This document shows positions 34,242-43,247 of a DNA stretch of 64,000 nucleotides, piece by piece. Every line of letters begins with the position of its first letter. The stretch's first letter is position 1. The DNA comes from Rhizobium sp. NFR07 (GTDB lineage Bacteria > Pseudomonadota > Alphaproteobacteria > Rhizobiales > Rhizobiaceae): positions 1 to 64,000 of the forward strand of contig NZ_FOKM01000011.1 in assembly GCF_900111905.1 (NCBI RefSeq), read 5' to 3'. A program made the position numbers and the translations under genes. The notes beneath the pieces are model-generated. The model was not told where the DNA came from and ran no database searches. It was given only the letters and a program-made list of their open reading frames with translations.

Positions 34242-34901
34242 TCAGAGCGCGGGCGAGATAAGCCCGACGTCGTCCTTTGCAGGAATGCCTTCCAGGATAG
34301 CCTTGCCGCCATCCATTTTCACCTTGCCCTCGGCCAGCAGCTTCAGTGCCAGCGGATAGAGCTTGTGTTCGACGGTCAGCACGCGCGCGGCGAGCGTATC
34401 GGCGGTGTCGCCTGCGATGACGGGTACTACCGCCTGGGCGACGATCGGACCCTCATCCATGCCTTCGGTGACGAAATGCACGCTGCAGCCGGCGATTTTC
34501 ATGCCGGCGTCGATGGCGCGCTGATGCGTATGCAGGCCCGGGAAGAGCGGCAGGAGAGAAGGGTGGATGTTGAGCATCCGGCCCTCGTAGCGATTGATGA
34601 ATTCACCCGAGATGAGACGCATGTAGCCGGCGAGGCAGATAATATCGGGCTTGATCTCGTCGAGGGCTGCGAGAATGGCAGCCTCATGCTCGGCCTTATC
34701 TGCATAGGCCTTGCGTTCGAAGACGAAGGTTCTGATCCCCCGCGCTTCGGCCTTGGCGATGCCGCCCGCGGTCGGCTTGTCGGAAATGACCGCGACGATC
34801 TCCGCGGGGAAATCCGCACTTTCGCATTCATCTGCCAGCGACAACATGTTGGAGCCGCCGCCGGAGATGAAGACCACGACGCGTTTCTTGACCGAATTCA
34901 T
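34242..34901 (-). CDS. purN: Phosphoribosylglycinamide formyltransferase PurN
   Basis: 219 residues. MNSVKKRVVVFISGGGSNML has the phosphate-binding loop. The catalytic residues are Asn and His in NIHPSLLPLFPGLHTH and Asp in VTEGMDEGPIVAQ. It formylates GAR with 10-formyl-tetrahydrofolate in purine synthesis. I start at the ATG 34901, which has GAGG 9-10 bases upstream, rather than a GTG at 34916. It follows purM by 29 bases on the same strand, the usual purMN pair. Confidence 0.95.
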   Translation of the reverse strand: MNSVKKRVVVFISGGGSNMLSLADECESADFPAEIVAVISDKPTAGGIAKAEARGIRTFVFERKAYADKAEHEAAILAALDEIKPDIICLAGYMRLISGEFINRYEGRMLNIHPSLLPLFPGLHTHQRAIDAGMKIAGCSVHFVTEGMDEGPIVAQAVVPVIAGDTADTLAARVLTVEHKLYPLALKLLAEGKVKMDGGKAILEGIPAKDDVGLISPAL

Positions 34902-34930
34902 GGTCTTAATCCTCACGAGGCCCGAAAATT

Positions 34931-36004
34931 TCAGAGGCCGAGCGTGCCCTTGTAGATGACGCCGGCGCCGCCTTCTGGGCGGTCGACCATGCGGCCGAGC
35001 TGCACGACGGTCTCGCCTTGGGCAGTCAGGACGTCGGTCAACGTCTGGGCATTTTCCGCCGAGACGACGACGATCATGCCGACGCCGCAGTTGAACGTGC
35101 GCAGCATTTCCTTCGCCTCGACGCCGCCGGTCGCAGCCAGCCAGGAGAAGACGGCCGGGACGGGAATGTTTCCGAGTTCGATTTCTGCGGAAAGCGTCTT
35201 CGGCAGAACGCGGGGAATGTTTTCCGGAAAACCGCCGCCGGTGATGTGGGCGAGTGCCTTCAGCGCATGCGTCTCGCGGATCGCCTTGAGGAGCGGCTTC
35301 ACATAGATGCGGGTCGGGGTCAGCAGTGCTTCGCCGAGTTTCTTGTCTTCTGCGAACGGCGCGGCGGCATCCCAGGAAAGGCCGGAGATCGACACGATCT
35401 TGCGGACCAGCGAGAAGCCGTTGGAATGAACGCCGGAAGAGGTGAGGCCGAGAATGACATCGCCCGAAGCAATGTCGCCGGCCGGCAGCAGCTGGCCGCG
35501 TTCGGCAGCGCCGACGGCAAAGCCCGCGAGGTCATAGTCGCCATCAGAATACATGCCCGGCATTTCAGCCGTCTCGCCGCCGATCAGCGCGCAGCCGGAT
35601 TCGACGCAGCCTGCCGCAATGCCCTTGACGATGGCCGCACCCTGGTCGGGGTCGAGCTTGCCGGTGGCGTAATAGTCGAGGAAGAGAAGTGGCTCTGCGC
35701 CCTGCACGACGAGGTCGTTGACGCACATGGCAACGAGGTCGATGCCGACGGTGTCATGGAAATCCGCGTCGATCGCGATCTTCAGCTTGGTGCCGACGCC
35801 GTCATTGGCGGCAACCAGGATCGGATCGTTGAAACCGGCTGCCTTCAGGTCGAACAGGCCGCCGAAGCCGCCGATTTCGCCGTCTGCACCGGGACGACGG
35901 GTCGAACGCACCGCCGGCTTGATCTTCTCGACCATCAGGTTGCCCGCATCGATATCGACGCCTGCATCGCTATAGGTGAGACCGTTCTTGCCCGCCTCGC
36001 TCAT
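34931..36004 (-). CDS. purM: Phosphoribosylformylglycinamidine cyclo-ligase PurM
   Basis: 357 residues. AIR synthetase signatures: FGGLFDLKAAGFNDPILVAANDGVGTKLK, GIDLVAMCVNDLVVQGAEPLLFLDYYATGKLD, ALIGGETAEMPGMY, LTSSGVHSNGFSLVRK and HITGGGFPENIPRVLP. It closes the imidazole ring using ATP. I place the start at the ATG 36004 (MSEAGKNGLTYSDAGVDI), with GGAG 7 bases upstream; the adjacent ATG at 36007 is equally possible. It diverges from the PerM-type gene. Confidence 0.95.
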   Translation of the reverse strand: MSEAGKNGLTYSDAGVDIDAGNLMVEKIKPAVRSTRRPGADGEIGGFGGLFDLKAAGFNDPILVAANDGVGTKLKIAIDADFHDTVGIDLVAMCVNDLVVQGAEPLLFLDYYATGKLDPDQGAAIVKGIAAGCVESGCALIGGETAEMPGMYSDGDYDLAGFAVGAAERGQLLPAGDIASGDVILGLTSSGVHSNGFSLVRKIVSISGLSWDAAAPFAEDKKLGEALLTPTRIYVKPLLKAIRETHALKALAHITGGGFPENIPRVLPKTLSAEIELGNIPVPAVFSWLAATGGVEAKEMLRTFNCGVGMIVVVSAENAQTLTDVLTAQGETVVQLGRMVDRPEGGAGVIYKGTLGL

Positions 36005-36227
36005 CATCCATCTCCAGTCCGGATCCAATGGGGAACTATAAGCTGCCGCCAATTGCATGACCTGCCCGGATATGCAAGCGTTGAGGCCGGATTTGCAGGT
36101 ATTTCACAGGTCTTACGGCAAACGCAGACGTGAACTTGACCTCGCCCGCCAAGCCGCTCATATGCCCCATGCGCGGCAAGCCAGGAAGCACCGGCCGAGA
36201 AGCCGGCGGAGAGAAGAAGGAGCAGAC

Positions 36228-37415
36228 ATGCCATATCACGTCAGTGGGGCCAGCCTGAGGCGCCACCTCCTGTTCTGGATCGGCGTCCTTATTGGCTTCA
36301 TCCTGTTTCTCTGGTTCTTCTCGTCCATCCTGCTGCCCTTCGTGGCCGGCATGGCGCTTGCCTATTTTCTCGATCCGGTCGCCGACTGGCTGGAGCGCCG
36401 GGGCCTCAGCCGCACCATGGCGACGATCGTTATCCTCGTCTGCTTCGTCACCGTTTTCGCGCTGGCCCTGATGCTGGTCATCCCGATCATCATCAGCCAG
36501 TTCACTCAGTTCGCCGCAGCGCTGCCGGGCTACATCACCGAGCTGCAGCAGATCATCTCGAGCCCGCAGACGTCGTTCTTGCCGCCCTGGATCTCGTCGC
36601 AGATCGAGACCGTGAAGGAGAACTTCTCCCAGGTTCTGAGCCAGGGTGCCGGCTTCATCGGTTCGCTGCTCGGGCAGATCTGGAATTCGGGCAAGGCGAT
36701 CGTCGACGTCATGTCGCTGCTGGTCGTTACCCCGGTCGTCGCATTCTATATCCTGCTCGACTGGGACCGCATGGTCTCCAAGGTCGACAGCTGGGTGCCG
36801 CGCGATCAGGTCCAGGTCGTGCGTGAACTGGCGCGCGAGATGGACCGCTCGGTGGCTGGCTTCATCCGCGGGCAGGGCTCGCTCTGCCTCATCCTCGGTA
36901 TCTATTATGCCGTCGGCTTGTCGCTGGTCGGGCTGAACTTCGGCCTGCTGATCGGCTTCGTTGCCGGCATGATCTCCTTCATCCCCTATATCGGCTCGCT
37001 CATCGGCCTGGTGATGGCGATCGGCGTCGCTCTTGTGCAGTTCTGGCCTGATTTCCCCTGGATCATCGCGGTTGCTGCTGTGTTCTTCTCGGGTCAGTTT
37101 ATCGAGGGCAATATCCTGCAGCCGAAGCTGGTCGGCCAGAGCGTCGGCCTGCATCCAGTCTGGCTGATGTTCGCCTTGTTTGCCTTCGGCGCCCTGTTCG
37201 GCTTTGTCGGTCTTCTGATTGCGGTGCCGGCCGCAGCCATGGTGGGCGTGCTTGTCCGCTTCGCCCTGTCGCGGTATCTTGACAGCGACATCTACTACGG
37301 CCGATCCGTCGATCTTCCGTGGGAGGAGGCTGAGCCGCATGCCGTGGGGACCACAGGCAGCGCGCAGCAGCAGATCGAGGCCCCCAAGAGCGCGCCTGAG
37401 AACGAGCGCCCCTAA
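36228..37415 (+). CDS. AI-2E family transporter / PerM-type membrane protein
   Basis: 395 residues. Hydrophobic segments lie at about 12-70 and 150-345, arranged as in the UPF0118/AI-2E exporter family. Family pieces include LLPFVAGMALAYFLDPVADWLERRG, FIPYIGSLIGLVMAI and GQFIEGNILQPKLVGQSVGLHPVWL. Members range from AI-2 exporters to Na+/H+ exchangers, so the cargo is unknown. The start at 36228 follows AAGAAGGAG. It lies 6 bases before hda; perM-hda adjacency is common in alphaproteobacteria. Confidence 0.9.
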   Translation: MPYHVSGASLRRHLLFWIGVLIGFILFLWFFSSILLPFVAGMALAYFLDPVADWLERRGLSRTMATIVILVCFVTVFALALMLVIPIIISQFTQFAAALPGYITELQQIISSPQTSFLPPWISSQIETVKENFSQVLSQGAGFIGSLLGQIWNSGKAIVDVMSLLVVTPVVAFYILLDWDRMVSKVDSWVPRDQVQVVRELAREMDRSVAGFIRGQGSLCLILGIYYAVGLSLVGLNFGLLIGFVAGMISFIPYIGSLIGLVMAIGVALVQFWPDFPWIIAVAAVFFSGQFIEGNILQPKLVGQSVGLHPVWLMFALFAFGALFGFVGLLIAVPAAAMVGVLVRFALSRYLDSDIYYGRSVDLPWEEAEPHAVGTTGSAQQQIEAPKSAPENERP

Positions 37416-37421
37416 GAGCGA

Positions 37422-38141
37422 ATGACCGATACGAACGAACGCCCGCGGCGCAAGGGCGAGCAATTGCCGCTGCATTTTACCCATGACGCTGCCCGCGGCC
37501 GCGATGACCTCATGGTGTCCGCCAGGCTGGCCGCCGCCGTCTCCGTCGTCGACGAATGGCCGAACTGGCCGTCGCCGGTCGTCATCCTGGCGGGGCCAAT
37601 CGGCTCCGGCAAATCCCATCTTGCCCACATCTGGGGCGAGCGGGCAGGCGCCGCTGAAATTCATCCCGTCGCCGGCTCGAACGTTTCCGCCATTGCCGCT
37701 TCCGGTCCTGTTCTGTTCGAGGATGCCGATCGCCGCGGTTTCGACGAGACCGAGCTCTTCCACGTCATCAATGCAGTGCGCCAGCATGGCCACACGCTGC
37801 TGATGACGTCGCGCCTCTGGCCGGCCTCCTGGCAGGTCGCGCTGCCGGATCTCAAGTCGCGGCTGAAGGCCGCGACGGTGGTGGAAATCGGCGAGCCTGA
37901 CGAAGAGCTTCTGGCACAAGTGATCGTAAAACTGTTTGCCGATCGACAGCTTAATATCGATGACAAGATTGTCGGCTATATCGTCAACCGGATGGAACGG
38001 TCGCTGGAGACGGCGCAGAACGTTGTTGAGCAGCTCGACAGGCTGGCGCTCGCCCGCGGCGTGCGTATCAATCGCAATCTGGCTGCCGAGGTTCTGGAAG
38101 GCCTTGGGCAGGTCGACGGCAGTGCCGGCGAGGGAGATTGA
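37422..38141 (+). CDS. hdaA: DnaA regulatory inactivator Hda/HdaA
   Basis: 239 residues, a DnaA-like AAA+ domain without the DNA-binding domain. The sliding-clamp motif QLPLHF is at residues 14-19, Walker A is AGPIGSGKSHLAHIWGE, and the Walker B region reads VLFEDADRRG. Hda bound to the clamp stimulates ATP hydrolysis by DnaA and so prevents re-initiation. It sits between the PerM-type gene and ppk. The short distance to the membrane protein gene suggests cotranscription. Confidence 0.92.
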   Translation: MTDTNERPRRKGEQLPLHFTHDAARGRDDLMVSARLAAAVSVVDEWPNWPSPVVILAGPIGSGKSHLAHIWGERAGAAEIHPVAGSNVSAIAASGPVLFEDADRRGFDETELFHVINAVRQHGHTLLMTSRLWPASWQVALPDLKSRLKAATVVEIGEPDEELLAQVIVKLFADRQLNIDDKIVGYIVNRMERSLETAQNVVEQLDRLALARGVRINRNLAAEVLEGLGQVDGSAGEGD

Positions 38142-38172
38142 CTGTCACAGTTCCGTCGTCAAAAAGTTATAC
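38142..38172 (+). promoter_or_regulatory. Candidate PHO box and -10 upstream of ppk
   Basis: CTGTCAC-AGTT-CCGTCGT (38142-38159) matches CTGTCAY-N4-CTGTCAY at 12 of 14 positions, with a perfect first half. A -10-like TTATAC follows at 38167-38172, and the ppk ATG is at 38207. The arrangement suits PhoB activation of ppk-ppx; binding is an inference. Confidence 0.5.
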
Positions 38173-38206
38173 GGCCGCAAGGCATAGAGGATAAGAGGAC
38201 GGAACC

Positions 38207-40411
38207 ATGGACCAGATCGCCGAACCGCAGGAAAACAAGCCGGAAATCAAGGGAGTGGAGGCGGTCCCGAGCTTCAAGGAACAGCTCGCGAGCCCCGAGC
38301 GTTTCATCAACCGCGAATTTTCCTGGCTGCAGTTCAATCGGCGTGTTCTGGAAGAGACCCTGAATACAGCGCACCCGCTGCTGGAGCGCGTTCGGTTCCT
38401 GTCCATTTCCGCTGCCAACCTCGATGAATTCTTCATGGTGCGCGTCGCCGGTCTCGAAGGCCAGGTCCGCCAGAACATTGTCGTGCGCAGCCCCGACGGC
38501 AAAACGCCGGCCGAGCAGCTCGATTCCATTCTACAGGAAATCGACAACCTGCAGATGGAGCAGCAGGCTTCGCTTGCGGTCCTGCAGCAGTATTTGGCCC
38601 AGGAAGACATCCTGATCGTCCGCCCCGGTGCTCTGTCGGCCGACGATCGCGCCTGGCTGGCGACCGATTTCGAAGAAGACCTCTTCCCTGTTCTGACACC
38701 TCTTGCCATCGACCCGGCGCACCCGTTCCCCTTCATCCCGAACCTTGGTTTCACCATGGGCCTGCAGCTGCACAGCCTGCACGGCAAGGAGCCGATGACC
38801 GGCCTGCTGCGCCTGCCGACGACGCTCGACCGTTTCGTGCGCCTGCCGGACGACGGCACGACGATCCGCTACATCACGCTTGAAGACGTGGTCGGCATGT
38901 TCACGGATCGGCTGTTCCCTGGTTATGAGGTGAGGGGCGCCGGCACATTCCGCATCATTCGCGACAGCGATTTGGAAGTGGAAGAAGAAGCCGAAGACCT
39001 GGTCCGTTTCTTCGAGACTGCGCTGAAGCGCCGCCGCCGCGGCAAGGTCATCCGTATCGAGACCGACTCGGAAATGCCCGCATCGCTGCGCCAGTTCGTG
39101 GTGCAGGAGCTCGGCGTGCCGGAAAACCGCGTCGCGGTTCTGCCCGGTCTGCTCGCGCTCAACACTATGTCGGAAATCACCAAGGCGCCGCGCGAAGACT
39201 TGCGCTTTGAAAGCTACAATGCGCGATTTCCCGAACGCGTCCGCGAACACGCTGGAGACTGCCTCGCTGCCATCCGCGAAAAGGACATGGTGGTCCACCA
39301 TCCTTATGAGAGCTTCGACGTTGTTGTGCAGTTTCTTCTGCAGGCGGCGCGCGATCCCGACGTCCTCGCCATCAAGCAGACCCTCTACAGAACCTCCAAC
39401 GACAGCCCCATCGTCCGAGCCCTGATCGATGCCGCCGAAGCCGGCAAGTCGGTCACCGCGCTGGTCGAGCTCAAGGCGCGGTTCGATGAAGAGGCAAATA
39501 TCCGCTGGGCTCGCGACCTGGAGCGTGCCGGCGTACAGGTCGTGTTCGGCTTCATCGAACTGAAGACCCACGCAAAGATGTCCATGGTCGTGCGCCGCGA
39601 AGACGGCAAACTGCGTACCTATTGCCACCTCGGCACGGGCAACTACCACCCGATCACCGCGAAGATCTACACCGATCTGTCCTTCTTCACCTGCAATCCG
39701 AAGATCGCCCATGACATGGCGAATATCTTCAACTTTATCACCGGCTACGGCGAGCCGAAGGAAAGCATGAAGCTTGCCGTCTCGCCCTATACGCTGCGTC
39801 CGCGCATCCTCCGCCATATCGAGGAAGAGATCGCGCATGCAAAGGCAGGCCGTCCTGCCGCGATCTGGATGAAGATGAACTCGCTGGTCGACCCGGAGAT
39901 CATCGACGCGCTCTATCGCGCCAGCCATGCCGGCGTGGAAGTCGATCTGGTCATTCGCGGCATCTGCTGCCTGCGCCCGCAGGTGGCGGGTCTTTCCGAC
40001 AATATCCGGGTCAAGTCGATCGTCGGCCGCTTCCTGGAACACAGCCGCATCTTTTGCTTCGGCAACGGCCAGGGCCTGCCGTCTGACAAGGCGCTGGTCT
40101 ATATCGGTTCGGCCGACATGATGCCGCGCAACCTCGATCGCCGTGTCGAGACGCTCGTGCCGCTGCTCAACCCGACCGTGCATGAGCAGGTTCTGTCACA
40201 GATTATGCTGGGCAACCTGATTGACAACCAGCAGAGCTACGAGATACTGCCCGACGGGACGTCAAGGCGCATGGAGGTGCGGCAGGGTGAGGAACCATTC
40301 AACGCCCAGCATTATTTCATGACCAACCCGAGCCTTTCCGGCCGGGGCGAAGCCTTGAAGTCGAGTGCACCGAAACTGATTGCAGGCGTGATGTCAGGCC
40401 GCAAGAAGTAG
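38207..40411 (+). CDS. ppk: Polyphosphate kinase 1
   Basis: 734 residues. All PPK1 regions are present: the N-terminal domain (RFINREFSWLQFNRRVLEE), the head domain, and two phospholipase-D-like catalytic domains with TYCHLGTGNYHPITAKIYTD (autophosphorylated His region), FNFITGYG and GICCLRPQVAGLSDNIRVKSIVGRFLEH. It polymerises the gamma-phosphate of ATP into polyphosphate, reversibly. The start at 38207 follows AAGAGGACGGA. ppx follows after 19 bases, so synthesis and breakdown of polyphosphate are encoded together. Confidence 0.96.
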   Translation: MDQIAEPQENKPEIKGVEAVPSFKEQLASPERFINREFSWLQFNRRVLEETLNTAHPLLERVRFLSISAANLDEFFMVRVAGLEGQVRQNIVVRSPDGKTPAEQLDSILQEIDNLQMEQQASLAVLQQYLAQEDILIVRPGALSADDRAWLATDFEEDLFPVLTPLAIDPAHPFPFIPNLGFTMGLQLHSLHGKEPMTGLLRLPTTLDRFVRLPDDGTTIRYITLEDVVGMFTDRLFPGYEVRGAGTFRIIRDSDLEVEEEAEDLVRFFETALKRRRRGKVIRIETDSEMPASLRQFVVQELGVPENRVAVLPGLLALNTMSEITKAPREDLRFESYNARFPERVREHAGDCLAAIREKDMVVHHPYESFDVVVQFLLQAARDPDVLAIKQTLYRTSNDSPIVRALIDAAEAGKSVTALVELKARFDEEANIRWARDLERAGVQVVFGFIELKTHAKMSMVVRREDGKLRTYCHLGTGNYHPITAKIYTDLSFFTCNPKIAHDMANIFNFITGYGEPKESMKLAVSPYTLRPRILRHIEEEIAHAKAGRPAAIWMKMNSLVDPEIIDALYRASHAGVEVDLVIRGICCLRPQVAGLSDNIRVKSIVGRFLEHSRIFCFGNGQGLPSDKALVYIGSADMMPRNLDRRVETLVPLLNPTVHEQVLSQIMLGNLIDNQQSYEILPDGTSRRMEVRQGEEPFNAQHYFMTNPSLSGRGEALKSSAPKLIAGVMSGRKK

Positions 40412-40430
40412 TCAGGCAAGATTAGGCAGT

Positions 40431-41951
40431 ATGGTACGATCTGAAGCCCAGGGGCGGCTGCCCGGCATTGCCCCTGTTTCCGTCATCGACATCGGATCGA
40501 ATTCCGTTCGAGTCGTCATCTATGAAGGTCTCACCCGCGCCCCGACGGTCCTTTTCAACGAAAAGGTTCTCTGCGGTCTGGGCAAGGGGCTGGGCTCGAA
40601 CGGCCGTATGGATGACGAAGGCGTCGAGCGCGCACTTGATGCGCTCAAGCGTTTCAAGGCACTCTCCGATCAAGCGCGTGCCACGCATATCTACGTTCTG
40701 GCGACGGCCGCCGCCCGCGAGGCGAGCAACGGTCCCGATTTTATCCGCAAGGCGGAGCAAATTCTCGGCCAGGAAATCCAGGTTTTGTCCGGCGAGCAGG
40801 AAGCGCATTATTCGGCGCTTGGCGTCATCAGCGGCTTCCATCAGGTGGACGGCATTGCAGGCGATCTCGGCGGCGGCTCGCTGGAACTGATCGATATTGA
40901 CGGGCATAAATTCGGTCGCGGCATTACCCTGCCGCTCGGCGGCCTGAGGCTGTCGGAATCCTCCGGCAACTCGCTGACCAAGGCACGTACCTTCGCACGC
41001 AAGCAGGTCAATACCGCCCGTTTCCTGGAAAAGGGTGAGGGGCGCACCTTTTATGCCGTTGGCGGCACCTGGCGAAACATCGCCAAGCTGCACATGGAAA
41101 TCACCAAATATCCGCTGCACATGATGCAGGAATACGAGCTTCCTCTCGACGAGATGCAGAAGTTCCTCGAAGAAGTTATCGCTGCCAAGGATTCCAAGGA
41201 TGGTGCCTGGCAGGCCGTGTCCAAGAGCCGCCGCGCGCTTCTTCCCTATGGCGCGATCGCCATGCAGGAAGTGCTGACGGTGATGAAGCCGGCCCGCATC
41301 ACCTTCTCCGCCCAGGGTGTACGCGAAGGTTATCTCTATTCGCTGCTTCCCGATGAGGAACGGACATCGGATCCGTTGCTCGTCGCTGCCGATCAGCTGG
41401 CAATCCTTCGCGCCCGCTCGCCCGAGCATGCGCGCGAGCTGGCGGACTGGACCGGCCGCATGGTGCCCTTCTTCGGCATTACCGAAACTGAAGAAGAAAG
41501 CCGCTACCGGCAGGCCGCATGCCTCGTTGCCGATATCAGCTGGCGCGCCCATCCGGACTATCGCGGCGCCCAGGCGCTGAACGTGATCGCCCACTCGTCC
41601 TTCGTCGGCATCACCCATCCGGGCCGTTCCTATCTGGCGCTGGCAAATTACTATCGCTTCGAAGGCCTTGCGGATAACGGTGCCACTGATCCGCTTGCCA
41701 AGATAACCACGCAGCGGCTTCTGGACCTGGCCAAGCTACTTGGCGGGCTCCTGCGTGTCGTCTACCTTTTCTCGGCGTCAATGCCTGGCCTCGTCAATCA
41801 CCTCACTTTCAGGCAGTCGATGTCGCCCGATCTCGACCTCGAATTCGTCGTGCCCAATGCCTATCGCAATTTTGCAGGCGAAAGGCTCGACGGCCGCCTG
41901 CAGCAACTGGCGAAACTCACCGGCAAGCGCTTGGCTTTCACGTTCGAATAG
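40431..41951 (+). CDS. ppx: Exopolyphosphatase / guanosine pentaphosphate phosphohydrolase
   Basis: 506 residues of the Ppx/GppA family. The ASKHA phosphate loops are visible: VSVIDIGSNSVRVVIYEG near the N-terminus, LATAAAREASNGPDF, and GDLGGGSLELIDIDG. The C-terminal third (from about 310) is the HD-like helical domain typical of longer Ppx. It releases terminal phosphate from polyphosphate, or phosphate from pppGpp. In the same operon as ppk. A 7-base GC hairpin (CCGGGCC-TCG-GGCCCGG, 41975-41991) follows, without a T run. Confidence 0.95.
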   Translation: MVRSEAQGRLPGIAPVSVIDIGSNSVRVVIYEGLTRAPTVLFNEKVLCGLGKGLGSNGRMDDEGVERALDALKRFKALSDQARATHIYVLATAAAREASNGPDFIRKAEQILGQEIQVLSGEQEAHYSALGVISGFHQVDGIAGDLGGGSLELIDIDGHKFGRGITLPLGGLRLSESSGNSLTKARTFARKQVNTARFLEKGEGRTFYAVGGTWRNIAKLHMEITKYPLHMMQEYELPLDEMQKFLEEVIAAKDSKDGAWQAVSKSRRALLPYGAIAMQEVLTVMKPARITFSAQGVREGYLYSLLPDEERTSDPLLVAADQLAILRARSPEHARELADWTGRMVPFFGITETEEESRYRQAACLVADISWRAHPDYRGAQALNVIAHSSFVGITHPGRSYLALANYYRFEGLADNGATDPLAKITTQRLLDLAKLLGGLLRVVYLFSASMPGLVNHLTFRQSMSPDLDLEFVVPNAYRNFAGERLDGRLQQLAKLTGKRLAFTFE

Positions 41952-42014
41952 GAATCCCGCCATTGCAACTAGCTCCGGGCCTCGGGCCCGGACCGGGAAA
42001 ATGAAGGCAAGTGT

Positions 42015-42605
42015 ATGAGCAGCGACAACGTCATTCCCTTTCGACGGCCAGATGCGCTCTCTAAATTTGCCGCTTCCAGTTTCGTCACTAGGCGTTACGG
42101 TACAGCGGATGCCGCCCGGCTGTCCGCTTTCGAAAAGCGCTACGGCATTCATTTTTCAGACGGCTATCGAAATTTTCTGATGCGGGAAAATGGCCTGGAT
42201 TACAGTCTTGCGCCAGAGGCGGACAAGGCCACCATTGACGATGACAGGCGCGACCGGTTCGTCCTGTCCGACATCAATACCCTGTTCGGCATCGGCAACG
42301 GGCACACCTATTACGATCTGGAAAAGCTCGCGCCCAAGATGGATTTCCATGATTACGACTTCACGCCATTCGCCCATGTGATTGGCCTGGGCGGAGACTT
42401 CTGCACCTTAGTGGAGATTTCTGGAGGCCGTTACGACGGCCATATCATGTATACGGATGGCGAGCTTTTCAGCGGCTTCAGGGGAGCCGGCGTTGCGTAC
42501 AAGTCCACCGACGAGGCAGTCGATTACCTCGTCGAGGCCGGCTATTACTCCGTGATCGCAAGTGATGTTTGCGACCTGATAACGAAATACGCGCGGTTCG
42601 TATGA
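42015..42605 (+). CDS. SMI1/KNR4 (SUKH) family protein
   Basis: 196 residues. The SUKH-like core runs from AARLSAFEKRYGIHFSDGYRNFLMRENG through FTPFAHVIGLGGDFCTLVEISG to HIMYTDGELF. In polymorphic toxin systems SUKH proteins are immunity proteins; other members have housekeeping roles. No toxin, VgrG, Rhs or contact-dependent gene is adjacent, so its role here is unknown. It follows ppx by 63 bases on the same strand. The assignment rests on overall pattern, not on a catalytic motif. Confidence 0.7.
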   Translation: MSSDNVIPFRRPDALSKFAASSFVTRRYGTADAARLSAFEKRYGIHFSDGYRNFLMRENGLDYSLAPEADKATIDDDRRDRFVLSDINTLFGIGNGHTYYDLEKLAPKMDFHDYDFTPFAHVIGLGGDFCTLVEISGGRYDGHIMYTDGELFSGFRGAGVAYKSTDEAVDYLVEAGYYSVIASDVCDLITKYARFV

Positions 42606-42635
42606 ACCGGCGTCCTTGCCGCCGGCTTTGCAGCG

Positions 42636-43079
42636 TCATTCTTCGATATTCGGCTCGACCAGTCTCGCGAGGTTGCGCAGCGAGTCCTGCCAGCCGAGAT
42701 AGCAGGCCTCGGCCGGAATGAGATCCGGCACGCCGGCCTGGGTGATTTCCATATCCGTTCCGACCGATACCGATTTCAGGATCACCGTGACTTCCATTTC
42801 GCCCGGCAGGTTCTGATCATCGAAGCGATCGGTATAGCGAATGCGTTCGCCGGGCGTGAATTCGAGAAACTCGCCGCCGAAGGAATGGCTCTCGGTCGTC
42901 GTGAAATTGCGGAAGGACATCCGGAACCGGCCGCCGACCGATGGGTCAAAATCATGGACGGTGCAGGCAAAGCCGTTCGGCGGAAGCCATTTGGCGAGTG
43001 CATCGGCCTCGATGAAGGCGCGGTAGACCTTCTGCGGACTGGTGGCAAGAACGCGGTGCAGTTTGATCGTGCTTGGCAT
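42636..43079 (-). CDS. SRPBCC/AHSA1-type domain protein
   Basis: 147 residues, starting MPSTIKLHRVLATSPQKVYRAFIEADALAKWLPP, the classic opening of AHSA1/START-like domains (F-x-x-x-A-L-x-x-W). FDPSVGGRFRMSF and GEFLEFTPGERIRYTDRF follow, also typical. The fold binds hydrophobic ligands, and members include stress and polyketide-related proteins; the ligand is unknown. The ATG at 43079 has CCGGAGGAAG before it; the frame extends upstream but lacks the family pattern. Confidence 0.88.
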   Translation of the reverse strand: MPSTIKLHRVLATSPQKVYRAFIEADALAKWLPPNGFACTVHDFDPSVGGRFRMSFRNFTTTESHSFGGEFLEFTPGERIRYTDRFDDQNLPGEMEVTVILKSVSVGTDMEITQAGVPDLIPAEACYLGWQDSLRNLARLVEPNIEE

Positions 43080-43191
43080 GTCGACTTCCTCCGGTTGTCC
43101 TCTGGATGTCTCAAGGACGGACGGGCTTTGCGCGTTCCGACAAGTGTCGATCTTTTTTGTAGCGGAAATTCGAGGCGATTTCGGCAAGACG

Positions 43192-43223
43192 AAAAAAAAC
43201 GCGGCCGGCAGGTGCCGACCGCG
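43192..43223 (-). terminator. Rho-independent terminator after the phytase-like gene
   Basis: On the minus strand an 11-base stem (CGCGGTCGGCA, with one G-T pair, against TGCCGGCCGCG) with a short loop is followed by eight T. It lies 25 bases after the stop at 43248. Confidence 0.9.
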
Positions 43224-43247
43224 TCTCTTCAGATTGCGCAGGGTTGC

